A DNA stretch of 64,000 bases from RBG-13-68-16 sp041494245 (GCA_041494245.1 JBGQAK010000008.1:1-64000); one strand, 5' to 3'; shown: positions 8,286-17,432, numbered from the stretch's first letter. Notes: a model not told the origin generated them from the sequence alone. Numbers and translations: made by a program.

Positions 8286-8418
8286 TACGACCTCCTTTCA
8301 TCGCCGCCGGCCTGCGCGGCCGGTGGGCGGTCGGACTGCCTGCGGTGTGCATCCTCGAACGCCACTCCTGCTCCCTCGCGACCGCCCCGGACGGCGCCGG
8401 GACCGAGCCGCCGCAACC

Positions 8419-10362
8419 TCAGTACTGCCAACCGAGAATGTTCCAGTACACGTAGAACCAGACAAGGCCGATGGCGAAGACGGCGAAGAGCGTGTAGTGC
8501 ACCCGCCGGAAGCGGGTCCAGTAGCCCTTCCTCCAAGCAAGTACGGCGAGCACCGGGACACCCAGCGTCAGGATCGACGTGAGGATCGGTAGCATCAGCG
8601 CCGCCGTCAGGGCCGTCGGGAAGCCGTAGAAGAGGTCCTCTCCATACGAACTGACGATGATCGTGACGCTCACAACGAAGAGAAGCGTCAGGGCGCTCAC
8701 CAACACCGCCAGCCGCACCGCCCATCGCGCACCCGACGGGTCCTCCTTCCCGGTCTTTCGGTGGCGGAGGGCGCTCACGAGCGTGGTCACGCACAGCAAC
8801 AGCGCCAAGGCCATCAGAGCGTAGTTGAAGACCGGGTCCGTGTACCATGCGATCCGGTAGGTGGGCATGAACGGCAGGTTCGAGAAGATCATGTGGGTGA
8901 CCTTGCCGCTGCCGTCTGAAGTGAACGCGAGGGACATTGGGCCGTCGATCTGATGGAAGAGGTTCGGCCCGACCTCCACGCACTGCAGCGGCTCTTCTGC
9001 CAGGCCCGGGACCGAGACAGCCAGCGTTCCTTTCTTGGTGACGGCGACCGAGACCACGCTCGGCAGCGCCATGAGCTTTTCGATGGTGCTCCAGTTGTGG
9101 CGCGTGAACCGGTACTTGCCCGCGAACTTCGTGCCGCGCTTGACGAAGTCGTCAGCTGGCTTCGGCAGCGCCGGCTGCGCAGTCACAAAGTAACGTCGAA
9201 CGAACGCTTCGACGAGCTCCGAGCGCGCGTGGCCACCCTCGGTCACGTAGGAGACGAAGAGGCCCACGTTGTGGTCCGGGAACAGGGCAAGGTCGCTGTG
9301 GAAGTACATTGTGTCCCCGCCGTGGCCGATGATGCGCTGACCGTCGACGTTGGACTCGTAGAAGCCGTACGCCATGCCCGGCAGCCGGGGATCGGCCGTG
9401 AAGAGCTGGCTGTGCATCCGGCGGGCGGTTGCTTCCTCGAGGATGCGCTGCTCGCCGTAACGACCGAGCTGCAGGTGGGCGATCATGAAGCGGGCCATGT
9501 CGGTCGCGGTGGATGACGATGATCCGGCCGGACCGAAGTTGCTGATGAACTCGAAGGGCTCGGGTTCATAGAGCCCGTTCTCCCGCTTGTAACCCACCGC
9601 CATGTCCGGCGCGAGGTTTGCGGGCAATGGCTCGCGAAACGTGGAGTGCTCCATGCCGAGGGGCTTGAAGATGTTCTGCTCGATGTAGTCGGCGAACGGC
9701 ATCCCCGAGATGTTCTCCACCACCAGGCCGGCGAGGGCGGCGCCGTAGTTGGAGTAGGACGACCAGGTTCCCGGCGGCCGCACCCGCTTGGGGATGTGGG
9801 CCGCGAGTACCTCGCGCATCGGCTTGAGCCCACTCTTGTCTTTCAGGATGAGGTAGCCAAGGGCACCTTCCTCGAAGCCGGCCGTGTGGGTGAGGAGGTG
9901 TTTCATGGTGATCGGCTCGGGATAGGTCGCCGGGATCTGGAAGTTCTTCAGGTACGTGTTGACATCGGCGTCGAGGTTGAGCTTGCCACGCTCGACGAGC
10001 TGCATGACCGCTGTCCACGTGAAGAGTTTGGAGGTCGAGCCCGGTCGGAACAGGGTGGTGTTGGCCTTGACCGGGATCTTCTTTTCGCGGTCGGCGAAGC
10101 CGTAGCCTTTGGCGAAGAACAGCTCGCCGTCCTTGACGACTGCGATGGTCGCGGCGGGGATAGTGCGGGACCGCATGTGCGCCGCCATCATCCCATCGAT
10201 GAACGCCTCGAGCTCCGCCGGGTCGGTGAGACCGGCCGGCTGCGGCACCGCGGCGGTTGCGCCGCTCGGCGACTCCTCGCTCCAAGCTGCGGAAAGGCCG
10301 GTGATGAACAAAAGCAGGACAGCTGTGGTGATGAGAAGAACACGTGCGGCGGATGTCCTCAT
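8419..10362 (-). CDS. Serine beta-lactamase-like hydrolase with four C-terminal membrane helices
   Basis: A class C beta-lactamase / penicillin-binding-protein-like hydrolase (esterase, D-amino peptidase or transpeptidase fold) of 647 residues. The nucleophile motif is S109-T-S-K112 and the second motif is Y203-S-N205. A HGGD motif near residue ~355 is the third element. It starts with a signal peptide (LLITTAVLLLFITGLSAA) and ends with four hydrophobic helices after residue ~520, so the catalytic domain should face the periplasm on a membrane anchor. The start at 10362 has GGGAGG upstream. It is transcribed toward the epimerase gene (8285), 133 nt away. The substrate is unknown; peptide or peptidoglycan-fragment processing is an inference from the neighbours. 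Confidence 0.85.
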   Translation of the reverse strand: MRTSAARVLLITTAVLLLFITGLSAAWSEESPSGATAAVPQPAGLTDPAELEAFIDGMMAAHMRSRTIPAATIAVVKDGELFFAKGYGFADREKKIPVKANTTLFRPGSTSKLFTWTAVMQLVERGKLNLDADVNTYLKNFQIPATYPEPITMKHLLTHTAGFEEGALGYLILKDKSGLKPMREVLAAHIPKRVRPPGTWSSYSNYGAALAGLVVENISGMPFADYIEQNIFKPLGMEHSTFREPLPANLAPDMAVGYKRENGLYEPEPFEFISNFGPAGSSSSTATDMARFMIAHLQLGRYGEQRILEEATARRMHSQLFTADPRLPGMAYGFYESNVDGQRIIGHGGDTMYFHSDLALFPDHNVGLFVSYVTEGGHARSELVEAFVRRYFVTAQPALPKPADDFVKRGTKFAGKYRFTRHNWSTIEKLMALPSVVSVAVTKKGTLAVSVPGLAEEPLQCVEVGPNLFHQIDGPMSLAFTSDGSGKVTHMIFSNLPFMPTYRIAWYTDPVFNYALMALALLLCVTTLVSALRHRKTGKEDPSGARWAVRLAVLVSALTLLFVVSVTIIVSSYGEDLFYGFPTALTAALMLPILTSILTLGVPVLAVLAWRKGYWTRFRRVHYTLFAVFAIGLVWFYVYWNILGWQY

Positions 10363-10436
10363 AGCTCCCTCCCTGCACCAGTCGACGATGAAAGAACGCT
10401 CCCGGCCTGAACTCGGAGCGGACTCAACCCTCTCGC

Positions 10437-11150
10437 CTACCAACTACCGCTTCCGCCCCATTCGGTGATCACTGTCCCGATCCGTTTGGCGGCATTTCGC
10501 CAGTTGGTTTGAATAGCCCGCTGGGCTGCAGCCGCGTCCCCGTCGCGGATGGCGCGCACGATGACGCCGTGCTCGGCCACCGATACGTCGAGCTCGTTGG
10601 TGAGTGCCGTGACGTACAGTCTCGCGTAGCGTTCCGCCTGAGGCTTGATGGCGTCGTGGAGAGCCAGGAGGCGGGGCGGGGCGGCCTCGGCCACGTATCG
10701 GCGGTGAAACGAGGCGTCGAGCTGGAACACCCTGTACGCATCCGGGGGCCTGGCGTGGGACTCGGCCAGCAGTGCACCGTTGAGCTCTTCGAGCTCGTCG
10801 GCAAGATGGCCCCGGTGATCCGGCTCCATGTTCGCTGCGTAGTAACCAGCCAGCCCCTCGAACTCGCCGACGATGTAGAAGAGATCGGCCACGTCATCAG
10901 TGGTGATCGGTGCGACCACGAGACGCGTGCGCTCGTTGTCCTCGCTCAGCGAAACGGCGTAACCCTCCTGCTGGAGGCGTTGCAGGGCGGCGCGGACCGG
11001 GGTCCTGCTGACGCCGAGACGCCGGGCCGCGATCGTCTCGACGAGCCTTGTTCCCGGCGCCAGGCGTCCCGACACGATGAGCTCGCGCAGTTCCTGGTAC
11101 ACCCTCTCGGGCTGATCCTGAGACTGCACCCGTTCTTTCTCAGACGTCAT
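10437..11150 (-). CDS. GntR-family transcriptional regulator, FadR/FCD subfamily
   Basis: An N-terminal winged helix-turn-helix (residues ~15-75) contains the GntR signature LVETIAARRLGVSRTPVRAALQ. It is followed by an all-helical FCD ligand-binding domain with FHRRYVAEA and EHGVIVRAIRDGDAAAA. FCD regulators bind carboxylate or amino-acid-type metabolites and usually repress neighbouring catabolic genes. The ATG at 11150 is chosen for its agreement with the family N-terminus; an in-frame ATG at 11165 is the alternative and neither has a strong ribosome site. The gene is divergent from the TonB receptor, and the 30-bp palindrome at 11245-11274 lies between them. Control of the hydrolase, epimerase and receptor is inferred. 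Confidence 0.88.
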   Translation of the reverse strand: MTSEKERVQSQDQPERVYQELRELIVSGRLAPGTRLVETIAARRLGVSRTPVRAALQRLQQEGYAVSLSEDNERTRLVVAPITTDDVADLFYIVGEFEGLAGYYAANMEPDHRGHLADELEELNGALLAESHARPPDAYRVFQLDASFHRRYVAEAAPPRLLALHDAIKPQAERYARLYVTALTNELDVSVAEHGVIVRAIRDGDAAAAQRAIQTNWRNAAKRIGTVITEWGGSGSW

Positions 11151-11244
11151 GGCTGATCGTGGCATTGCCCAATCCGCGTCGCCGAGCTGTCCCAATCCCA
11201 GGACCACCGGGGCCTGGGGTGCGCAGAGGCCTCCGTGGGATTTT

Positions 11245-11274
11245 GTATCCCTTGACGGATACGTCAAGGGATAC
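11245..11274. promoter_or_regulatory. Perfect 13-bp inverted repeat, likely GntR operator
   Basis: GTATCCCTTGACG (11245-11257) and CGTCAAGGGATAC (11262-11274) are exact reverse complements separated by GATA. The repeat sits between the divergent regulator and receptor genes. It overlaps the -35 of a rightward promoter, as expected of a repressor site. Binding by the neighbouring regulator is inferred. Confidence 0.7.
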
Positions 11275-11280
11275 TAGCAT
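11252..11280 (+). promoter_or_regulatory. Probable promoter for the TonB receptor
   Basis: TTGACG (11252-11257), a 17-nt spacer and TAGCAT (11275-11280). The -35 lies inside the left arm of the inverted repeat and the spacer covers the right arm. The predicted leader to the ATG at 11435 is about 150 nt. Confidence 0.55.
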
Positions 11281-11434
11281 GCTTGTCAGGATCATGCAAC
11301 TGGTATTCCAAGCCGCGCTTGCCCGGGTTGTAGGGCGCATTAGTCTGTGGGTTGGGGAACCTACCGATCCGCGCGATGCGGAGGAACGTAGCGCCCGTCC
11401 GCGTCGCGCATACCCTTGGAAGGAGGACGGACTT

Positions 11435-14026
11435 ATGGAACACGTCGAGCGCGAAAATGTTGGCGGCAACATCCTCTCCACGCGAGCCTTCGGAACACGA
11501 ACGCGGATTCTGGTTGTTTTCGTGCTCTCAATGGTGGTCGTCGCGCCGGGCCTGTGGGCCCAGACGACCGCCAGCATACAAGGCACGATCGCGGCACCCT
11601 CCGGCGCACCTCTTGTCGGCGTTCAGGTATCGGCGACTGGCGACCAAGGCGTCAGGACGGTCCTGACCGATGAAAAGGGCTTCTACCGGATCCCGAATCT
11701 GCCGCCGGGGATCTACGAATTGATCGCAACGCTTCAAGGTCACACTCCCGGCGAGCTCCGAAAGATTCAGCTCCAGCCCGGCCAGACGCTGACGCTGAAC
11801 CTCACTCTCACTTCCTTGACTTTCACTGGGGAGGTTCTCGTCACGTCGGAGAAGCGCACGGAGCCAATCCAGACAATCCCGATATCGATCACGGCCCTTT
11901 CCAGCGATGCACTGGAAGGGCTGCGGGTCGAGAATTTCCTGGACGTTGCGCCATTGGTGCCGGGCTTGAGCGTTACCACCGACACTCCCGGTCAGACCCG
12001 CATCACTTTGCGGGGTATCAATACGGGTGGTGTGGCCTCGACCGTTGGTGTCTACCTCGATGACGTGCCCTTCGGCTCGAGCAGCGGCCTCGCCAACGGC
12101 GCGGTCGTGGCCGGTGACTTCGATACCTTCGACGTCGCGAGGATCGAGGTGTTGCGCGGCCCGCAAGGCACGCTGTACGGGGCGAGTTCACTTGGTGGCG
12201 TGTTCAAGTTCATCACGAACCTGCCCACGAGCAAGGGGGTCGAGGCGAGGTTCCTGGGCTCAACGGAGACAGTCCAGGACGGCGGCCCAGGATACTCTCT
12301 GAAGGGGTTGCTGAACGTGCCTCTCAGCGATCGATTTGCTCTTCGGGCCAGCGGGTTCTATCGGTTCGACGACGGCTTCATCAATTCGATCGGCAACAAT
12401 CCGATCCAAAGCCTGACGACTCCGGGGGTGAATATTGTCGACGGCACAGTCGTTCAAAAAAAGATCAACTCCCTTGACTCGTTTGGGGGGCGCCTCTCGG
12501 CCCTGTACGCACCCTCACAGCAGTTCTCGCTGTTGTTGACAGCCCAGGTCCAGAATATCCATAGCGACGCGCCCCACTACATCGACGCTGATCCGACCAC
12601 CCTTGAACCACTGAACCCCGGCTTCGTGCAGTCAAAATACCAGTCGAATACGGTTGAAACGAAGTATCGAGTGCTCAGTGCCACCCTTAAGTGGGACTTC
12701 GGTGCCGCTGCTCTCGAGTCCGTGACCAGCTACGGCACGTTCGAGCAGGATCTCCATCTCGACGCGGCGATCGCCAGCGGTTTGACCGGTGGCCCGCCTT
12801 TGGCGTCGGTCGTGACGTACCTCTTCGGTAATGACGTGACACGGCCGCTGAGTGCGGTTTTGCCACAGACGACCAGCACCGACAAATTCACGGAGGAACT
12901 GCGTCTCCTTTCGCCCACAAACGAGACCTTCGAATGGTTGATTGGCGGCTATTACACCAAAGAGGATTCCAAGATCGCCCAAAAGATACTCGCCGTCGAG
13001 GCCGGCACGGATACGGTCGCCACCGATATTCCGACGCTGGCGGACCTTCGGCTTCCGTCCAATTACAAAGAGTTCGCCCTGTTCGCTAACGCCACCTGGC
13101 ACATCACGTCAGGCTTTGACCTGTCCTTTGGTGCGCGCGGGAGTAGAAACGAGCAGGTCGCATCAGAGGTCGCTGACGGGCCGCTCGTGGGTGGACACGT
13201 CGCGTACGAAAAGGCAACATCCTCGGAAACCCCGTTCACCTATTCTGTCTCTCCGCGTTTCGAACTGGCCAAGAACTCATTCGTGTATGCGCGCGTTGCC
13301 ACGGGCTTCCGGCCGGGCGGGCCGAACGTCCTGCCGCCGGGGGTTCCGGAGGGGACGCCTTTGACGTACAAATCGGACAGACTGACAAGCTATGAGGCCG
13401 GCTGGAAGACGACCGGGTCGAATGGCAGGTATTCGCTCGATCTCAGCGCCTATTACCTCGACTGGAAGGACATTCAACTGTTTGCCGTGGTGAACGGTTT
13501 CGGAGTCAACGGGAATGGTGGAACTGCGGTGAGCAAGGGTGCCGAGTTCACCGCAAGCTTCGTTCCGACGGGTGGCCTGTCGTTTTCTTTGAACGGAGCG
13601 TACACGGACGCCAGCCTCACCCAAGATACCGATCCCATTGTCGGCGGCTTGAATGGTGATCCCCTGCCCTACGTGCCGAAGTGGGGCTTTGGGCTCTCGG
13701 GAGACTATGAATGGAAGGTGGGGAGGGACTGGACACTTCTTGTCGGGGGGGGTGTCGGTTACGTCGGCGAGCGGACCTTCGACTTTGTCACTCGAAAGGA
13801 CGACGGCAGCCTTCACAAGCTCGACAGCTATACGACGGTGGATCTTCGTGCGGGCGTCTATATCGGTCAATGGTCCTTTGAACTCTACGGAAAGAACCTG
13901 ACGAACGAGAGGGGCATCACCGCCGTTGCTGGGGCCGGGGCCCTCCCCAATGGTGCGCTCGGTTTGGGCCTGGTCCGGCCAAGGAGAATCGGGCTGTCTG
14001 TTGGTGTGAGGGTCTGGGGTTCGTAG
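11435..14026 (+). CDS. TonB-dependent outer-membrane receptor
   Basis: An outer-membrane beta-barrel of 863 residues that imports a ligand using TonB energy. After a signal peptide (LVVFVLSMVVVAPGLWAQ) comes a carboxypeptidase-regulatory-like domain (ASIQGTIAAPSGAPLVGVQV). The plug follows (EVLVTSEKRTEPIQTIPISI, later LRGINTGGVAS and RIEVLRGPQGTLYG). The 22-strand barrel ends in the aromatic-terminated strand RRIGLSVGVRVWGS. AGGAGG precedes the ATG at 11435; the earlier in-frame start at 11159 would include the operator and promoter. Neighbouring peptidase-like and epimerase-like genes suggest a peptide or amino-acid-derived ligand, but the ligand cannot be read from the sequence. Confidence 0.92.
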   Translation: MEHVERENVGGNILSTRAFGTRTRILVVFVLSMVVVAPGLWAQTTASIQGTIAAPSGAPLVGVQVSATGDQGVRTVLTDEKGFYRIPNLPPGIYELIATLQGHTPGELRKIQLQPGQTLTLNLTLTSLTFTGEVLVTSEKRTEPIQTIPISITALSSDALEGLRVENFLDVAPLVPGLSVTTDTPGQTRITLRGINTGGVASTVGVYLDDVPFGSSSGLANGAVVAGDFDTFDVARIEVLRGPQGTLYGASSLGGVFKFITNLPTSKGVEARFLGSTETVQDGGPGYSLKGLLNVPLSDRFALRASGFYRFDDGFINSIGNNPIQSLTTPGVNIVDGTVVQKKINSLDSFGGRLSALYAPSQQFSLLLTAQVQNIHSDAPHYIDADPTTLEPLNPGFVQSKYQSNTVETKYRVLSATLKWDFGAAALESVTSYGTFEQDLHLDAAIASGLTGGPPLASVVTYLFGNDVTRPLSAVLPQTTSTDKFTEELRLLSPTNETFEWLIGGYYTKEDSKIAQKILAVEAGTDTVATDIPTLADLRLPSNYKEFALFANATWHITSGFDLSFGARGSRNEQVASEVADGPLVGGHVAYEKATSSETPFTYSVSPRFELAKNSFVYARVATGFRPGGPNVLPPGVPEGTPLTYKSDRLTSYEAGWKTTGSNGRYSLDLSAYYLDWKDIQLFAVVNGFGVNGNGGTAVSKGAEFTASFVPTGGLSFSLNGAYTDASLTQDTDPIVGGLNGDPLPYVPKWGFGLSGDYEWKVGRDWTLLVGGGVGYVGERTFDFVTRKDDGSLHKLDSYTTVDLRAGVYIGQWSFELYGKNLTNERGITAVAGAGALPNGALGLGLVRPRRIGLSVGVRVWGS

Positions 14027-14351
14027 GGCAGTTCCTCTCGTCGAAGGCCCGTTGCCGGGTCGCGGCCGGCCGCTACATGCGGACCCGGTGTGAGCGGGGG
14101 GATTGTCAACTGTGAACGATCAGCTGTTGGCTGTGAGCTGATCGGGGGGCCGGCGGCCCTAGACGGGCGCCCGTCGCGGTCGTTGCAGCGCTTTCGTGGC
14201 CTTGTCTTCCGTATTTGAGGTAGTGGTCACGTTGGCCCCGATCTAGCCCAGAGTTGTCTCGATCCGGCTAACGCCGCGCTTCAGCGGGCCGGCCGTATGT
14301 TGCCCCGATGTTGCCCCATGCTCCACGACCTTACAACTGTGGCTTGTAAGT
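14027..14351. other. Intergenic region with short direct repeat beside the tRNA gene
   Basis: No gene is supported here. The decamer ATGTTGCCCC occurs twice, at 14297-14306 and 14308-14317. A 7-bp inverted repeat (CTTACAA 14330-14336 with TTGTAAG 14344-14350) lies next to the 3' end of the tRNA. Both could be remnants of an integration site, but no integrase is in the window. Confidence 0.35.
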
Positions 14352-14439
<88 letters not shown>

Positions 14440-14506
14440 ACGGTTGCCGGGGACAGTGTACGGGAGCCGGCAGCGTCGCCCGGTTCGGCGCCCGGACGAA
14501 ACCGGC

Positions 14507-15631
14507 TCAGGAGCGCATTAAAGCCGCAACCTCGGCGACGGCACGGAGGGCCTCCGCGGCCGGCCCGTCCACCATCTCCACGTGGCCGCCGCGCTCCAGC
14601 ACCGCGCGCGCCATGCGGTCCACCATGTGCGGTTCGTCCTCGACTTTCTTGCCGCATACGGCGCAGCGCTCGTCGGCCGGGTCGAACAGCATGCTGCAGG
14701 CGTTGCACACCCCGCCCTCGAGCTTGAGCCCCTGGAGGTACACCAGCTTCCAGACGCGGCCCTCGTTGATGGCCTCGAGGGTGGCGGCGAGGCCCGCCAC
14801 TGCCCGGCCGCCCTTGCGGACCTCCTTAAGCAGGTCGCGCACGACCTCCAGCTCCTCCGCGCGCTCGAGGCGCAACTGGACCTCGCCGGCGCGCTTGAGG
14901 ATGTCCACGTCGGAGGCAGTCAGCGGGATCGGGAGCACCTCGACCAGACGCCCGCGCAGGCGCTTCGGCAGGGCGCGCGCCAGCTCGGAGGCCACCCCCA
15001 CGTTGCCGCCGATGATGAGCCGGTCCACCTCGAGCTGCTCCATGAGGCGGCCGATCTCCCCGGCGACGAAGCGCACGTGCGAGGAGACGCTCTGGTCGTG
15101 GTGGCGCTCCATCTTGGACTGTGAGCGCAGCTTGTCGGCCGAGGGCGACTCGGGGCGCGGCGGGATCTGCGAGATGAGGTCCTTGTGCTCCTCGATCTCG
15201 CCCAGGAACACGGTCAGCAGGCGGGCGCGCTTCTGGTCCACGAGGACGATGCCGAAGCGCTCGTGCTCATCCAGGGCCTCGAGCAGCGGCCGCAGGAACG
15301 CCCCGCTCGTCCAGTACACGCCCGTCGGCAGCGCGATGCGCAGCACCTTCCGGAACGTGACCCCCAGCTTGCGGTGCCGGGACAGGACCAGGGTCCGGCC
15401 GCTGGGTTCGACGCGCTTGACGATGTCCTCGACCTCGCCGCAGGTCGTCGCCAACTCGGCGTCGTCGCGGTGGGCGGCACGCAGCTGCTTGAGCAGGTCC
15501 CGCAGGCGCGTCTGGAACTGTCGTTTGCGGTTGGCCGGGTTCGTCTGGTCTAGGTCGAGGTAGACGGTGAGCGTCTTTCCGGGCGCCTGGGAAATCTGCT
15601 GCAACTGCTCGACGTCGCGGTGGCGGATCAT
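14507..15631 (-). CDS. Bacterial eRF1/aRF1-like protein (baeRF-type)
   Basis: A 374-residue protein with the three-part layout of archaeal/eukaryotic release factor 1 relatives found in bacteria. It has an N-terminal alpha/beta domain (TLTVYLDLDQTNPANRK), a middle RNase H-like fold (FGIVLVDQKRARLLTVFLGE) and a C-terminal L7Ae-like fold (VDRLIIGGNVGVASELARAL). The tail carries a zinc ribbon (CNACSMLFDP...CAVCGKK). No GGQ peptide-release motif is seen, so ordinary termination is unlikely; relatives are proposed to work in ribosome rescue or related stress. It overlaps the upstream SpoU methyltransferase gene by 4 nt (ATGA), which implies translational coupling. The family assignment is from memory of sequence patterns. 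Confidence 0.65.
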   Translation of the reverse strand: MIRHRDVEQLQQISQAPGKTLTVYLDLDQTNPANRKRQFQTRLRDLLKQLRAAHRDDAELATTCGEVEDIVKRVEPSGRTLVLSRHRKLGVTFRKVLRIALPTGVYWTSGAFLRPLLEALDEHERFGIVLVDQKRARLLTVFLGEIEEHKDLISQIPPRPESPSADKLRSQSKMERHHDQSVSSHVRFVAGEIGRLMEQLEVDRLIIGGNVGVASELARALPKRLRGRLVEVLPIPLTASDVDILKRAGEVQLRLERAEELEVVRDLLKEVRKGGRAVAGLAATLEAINEGRVWKLVYLQGLKLEGGVCNACSMLFDPADERCAVCGKKVEDEPHMVDRMARAVLERGGHVEMVDGPAAEALRAVAEVAALMRS

Positions 15632-16455
15632 CGCGGCCTCCCTCGTTTTCCCTGCCCTTCAAGTATAGGAGGCCCTGCAACCCCGGCGAGCGAGGCCAGG
15701 ATCACCCCGGCGGTGACCGCCACGTTGAGCGACTCGACCGCGCCGTCCAGGGGCACCGTGACGTGCCGGTCGCAGCCGGCGGAAACCTCGGCAGACAGGC
15801 CCTGGCCCTCGTTCCCGAGGACGAGCAGGAGGGGGGTGCGCGCGTGCCACGCCCGCAGCGGGGTGCCGCCCGCACCCGAGGTTCCCACCACCTCGCCGCC
15901 CGCGCTCCGGAACCCTCCGGCCAGCGGCGCGAACGCCGCCTCCGCCTGCACCGGGAGCACAAGCGCCTGGCCGGCCGAGGCGCGCAGCGCCCGGGGCGAG
16001 AACGGGTCGGCGCACCCCGGCGAGCACGCGACCCCGGCGACCCCGAAGGCGGCAGCGCAGCGGATGACCCCGCCCACGTTGCCGGGGTCCTGCAGGCGGT
16101 CGAGGTAGAGCACCACCCCGCCCGGCCGGATGCGGGCCGCGGGGACCGGGACGACCGCGAGCACCCCCTGGTTCTGCCGCGTGGGGGCGAGGTGCGACAT
16201 CGTGCCTGGTTCGAGGAGGTGGGCGCGCCCCGCGTCGAGGACCCGGCCGAGCGCGGGGACCGCCCGCAGGGCCTCGAGGCGCTCGCCGACCGTGAAAAGC
16301 TCCACGATCGGCACGCCAGCCGCCGCGAGGTCGGCAACCAGTTTGAGACCGTCCACGACCGTCACGTCGGGCTCCTCGCGCTGGATCTGCCTGCGCAGGC
16401 GCGCCACGCGCTGGTTGTGGCTTCCGAGGAGCTTGGGTGTGGCGCCGTTGTGCAC
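15628..16455 (-). CDS. SpoU/TrmH-family RNA 2'-O-methyltransferase
   Basis: Transfers a methyl group from S-adenosylmethionine to a ribose 2'-OH in rRNA or tRNA. The three SPOUT motifs are clear: LDRLQDPGNVGGVIRCAAAFG (~118-138, Asn and Arg of motif 1), LLLVLGNEGQGLS (motif 2) and VTVPLDGAVESLNVAVTAG (motif 3, the trefoil knot). The N-terminal ~100 residues form the L30e-like substrate-binding domain, as in RlmB/TsnR-type enzymes. The length of 275 is normal. The start is a GTG with no strong ribosome site. Its stop overlaps the start of the eRF1-like gene by 4 nt, so the two should be co-translated. The exact target nucleotide cannot be predicted. Confidence 0.9.
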   Translation of the reverse strand: MHNGATPKLLGSHNQRVARLRRQIQREEPDVTVVDGLKLVADLAAAGVPIVELFTVGERLEALRAVPALGRVLDAGRAHLLEPGTMSHLAPTRQNQGVLAVVPVPAARIRPGGVVLYLDRLQDPGNVGGVIRCAAAFGVAGVACSPGCADPFSPRALRASAGQALVLPVQAEAAFAPLAGGFRSAGGEVVGTSGAGGTPLRAWHARTPLLLVLGNEGQGLSAEVSAGCDRHVTVPLDGAVESLNVAVTAGVILASLAGVAGPPILEGQGKRGRPR

Positions 16456-16572
16456 GTGCGGGGAGCCTCGCTCAGGACCTTCTCACACCAGAAGTGTACC
16501 CGCTCCCGGCAGGGCCGGGGCGGGGGATCGGGGCGTCCCCCGGTCCCCGGGGTGTCGGCTTGACCTCTGTTG

Positions 16573-16578
16573 TAGAAT
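16573..16578 (+). promoter_or_regulatory. -10 box (TAGAAT) upstream of secreted hypothetical gene
   Basis: TAGAAT lies 73 nt before the ATG at 16652, in the gap divergent from the SpoU gene. No good -35 at 17 nt was found. The same hexamer occurs before rnpB and several coding genes here. Confidence 0.4.
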
Positions 16579-16651
16579 CCGCAGCACTGTTGCCTCGAGT
16601 GGTTGCGCGTTGAGGTCGGCGTGGTTCTCGGGAGCATGGTTGGAGGAACGC

Positions 16652-17371
16652 ATGTTGAAGACAGGCACGGTTTTGGGGTTGGGCATCCTGGTTCTCGGCG
16701 CCGCCGCCGTGCGCGCCCAGGCGCCGGATCCCCGCACCGCGGCCGGCCAGCTCGCCGTTTGCGGCGGGGCGGCGAAATGGAGGGCCGTGGGCTATCTGGA
16801 GTTCGAGGTCAAGACCAAGACGAGCTCGGGAGCGGTCCAGGGGCCGGTCCACTACCACTGGGACCGGCGCAACGGCTACCTGCGCGTCCAGGGGCCGAAC
16901 CTCACCGGCGCCAAGATCGACACGGCCATCGATCTGGGCTCGCGCAGCGGCGGTGCGTGGGAGGACGGGCAGCAGCTCACCGGCAAGAAGCTGGCCGACG
17001 CGGTGAACTGGGCGCTGACCCGGTTCGGCCAGGACGTCCTCTGGCTCACGTTCCCTCTCGACTGGGGCGCGGCGGGCGTCACGGTGAAAGCGCTGCCGGA
17101 CACGCCGGCGGACGGCGGCAAGGTGTACCCGACCGCTGAGGTCACCTCGGCCACGGGAACCTGGACGGTGATGCTAGACCCCCCAACCGGGCGGATCGCG
17201 CGCACCGTGCTCAACCGCAAGGGCGCGGCGCCCTTCACCGCGGGCTGGGAGGACTGGCAGGCGGTCGGAGGCGTGTACTTCGCGCGCCTGCACCCGATCG
17301 GGGAGTTCGGCGAGTCGGTGGAGGTAAGCGTTTCCCAGGCGTTGCCGGAACCCCCCAAGGGCGCGTTCTGA
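16652..17371 (+). CDS. Secreted hypothetical protein
   Basis: A 239-residue protein with a clear Sec signal peptide (GTVLGLGILVLGAAAVRAQ) and no named family that I recognise. The mature part is a beta-rich domain with repeated aromatic strands (YLEFEVKTKTSSGAVQGPVH, WTVMLDPPTGRIARTV, FTAGWEDWQAVGGVYFARLH). This resembles the LolA/outer-membrane-lipoprotein-sorting-like proteins that follow heat or metabolite signals only in general shape. GGAGG precedes the ATG at 16652, which gives a proper signal peptide; the frame is open back to 16130 but overlaps the SpoU gene. It probably forms its own transcript ahead of rnd. Location is periplasm or outer membrane by inference. Confidence 0.65.
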   Translation: MLKTGTVLGLGILVLGAAAVRAQAPDPRTAAGQLAVCGGAAKWRAVGYLEFEVKTKTSSGAVQGPVHYHWDRRNGYLRVQGPNLTGAKIDTAIDLGSRSGGAWEDGQQLTGKKLADAVNWALTRFGQDVLWLTFPLDWGAAGVTVKALPDTPADGGKVYPTAEVTSATGTWTVMLDPPTGRIARTVLNRKGAAPFTAGWEDWQAVGGVYFARLHPIGEFGESVEVSVSQALPEPPKGAF

Positions 17372-17432
17372 ACGCGGCCGCGAGCTTTTCCTCGCGTTCG
17401 TGGCGCCCGCAGCACGGCGGGCGCCTCGCGTC

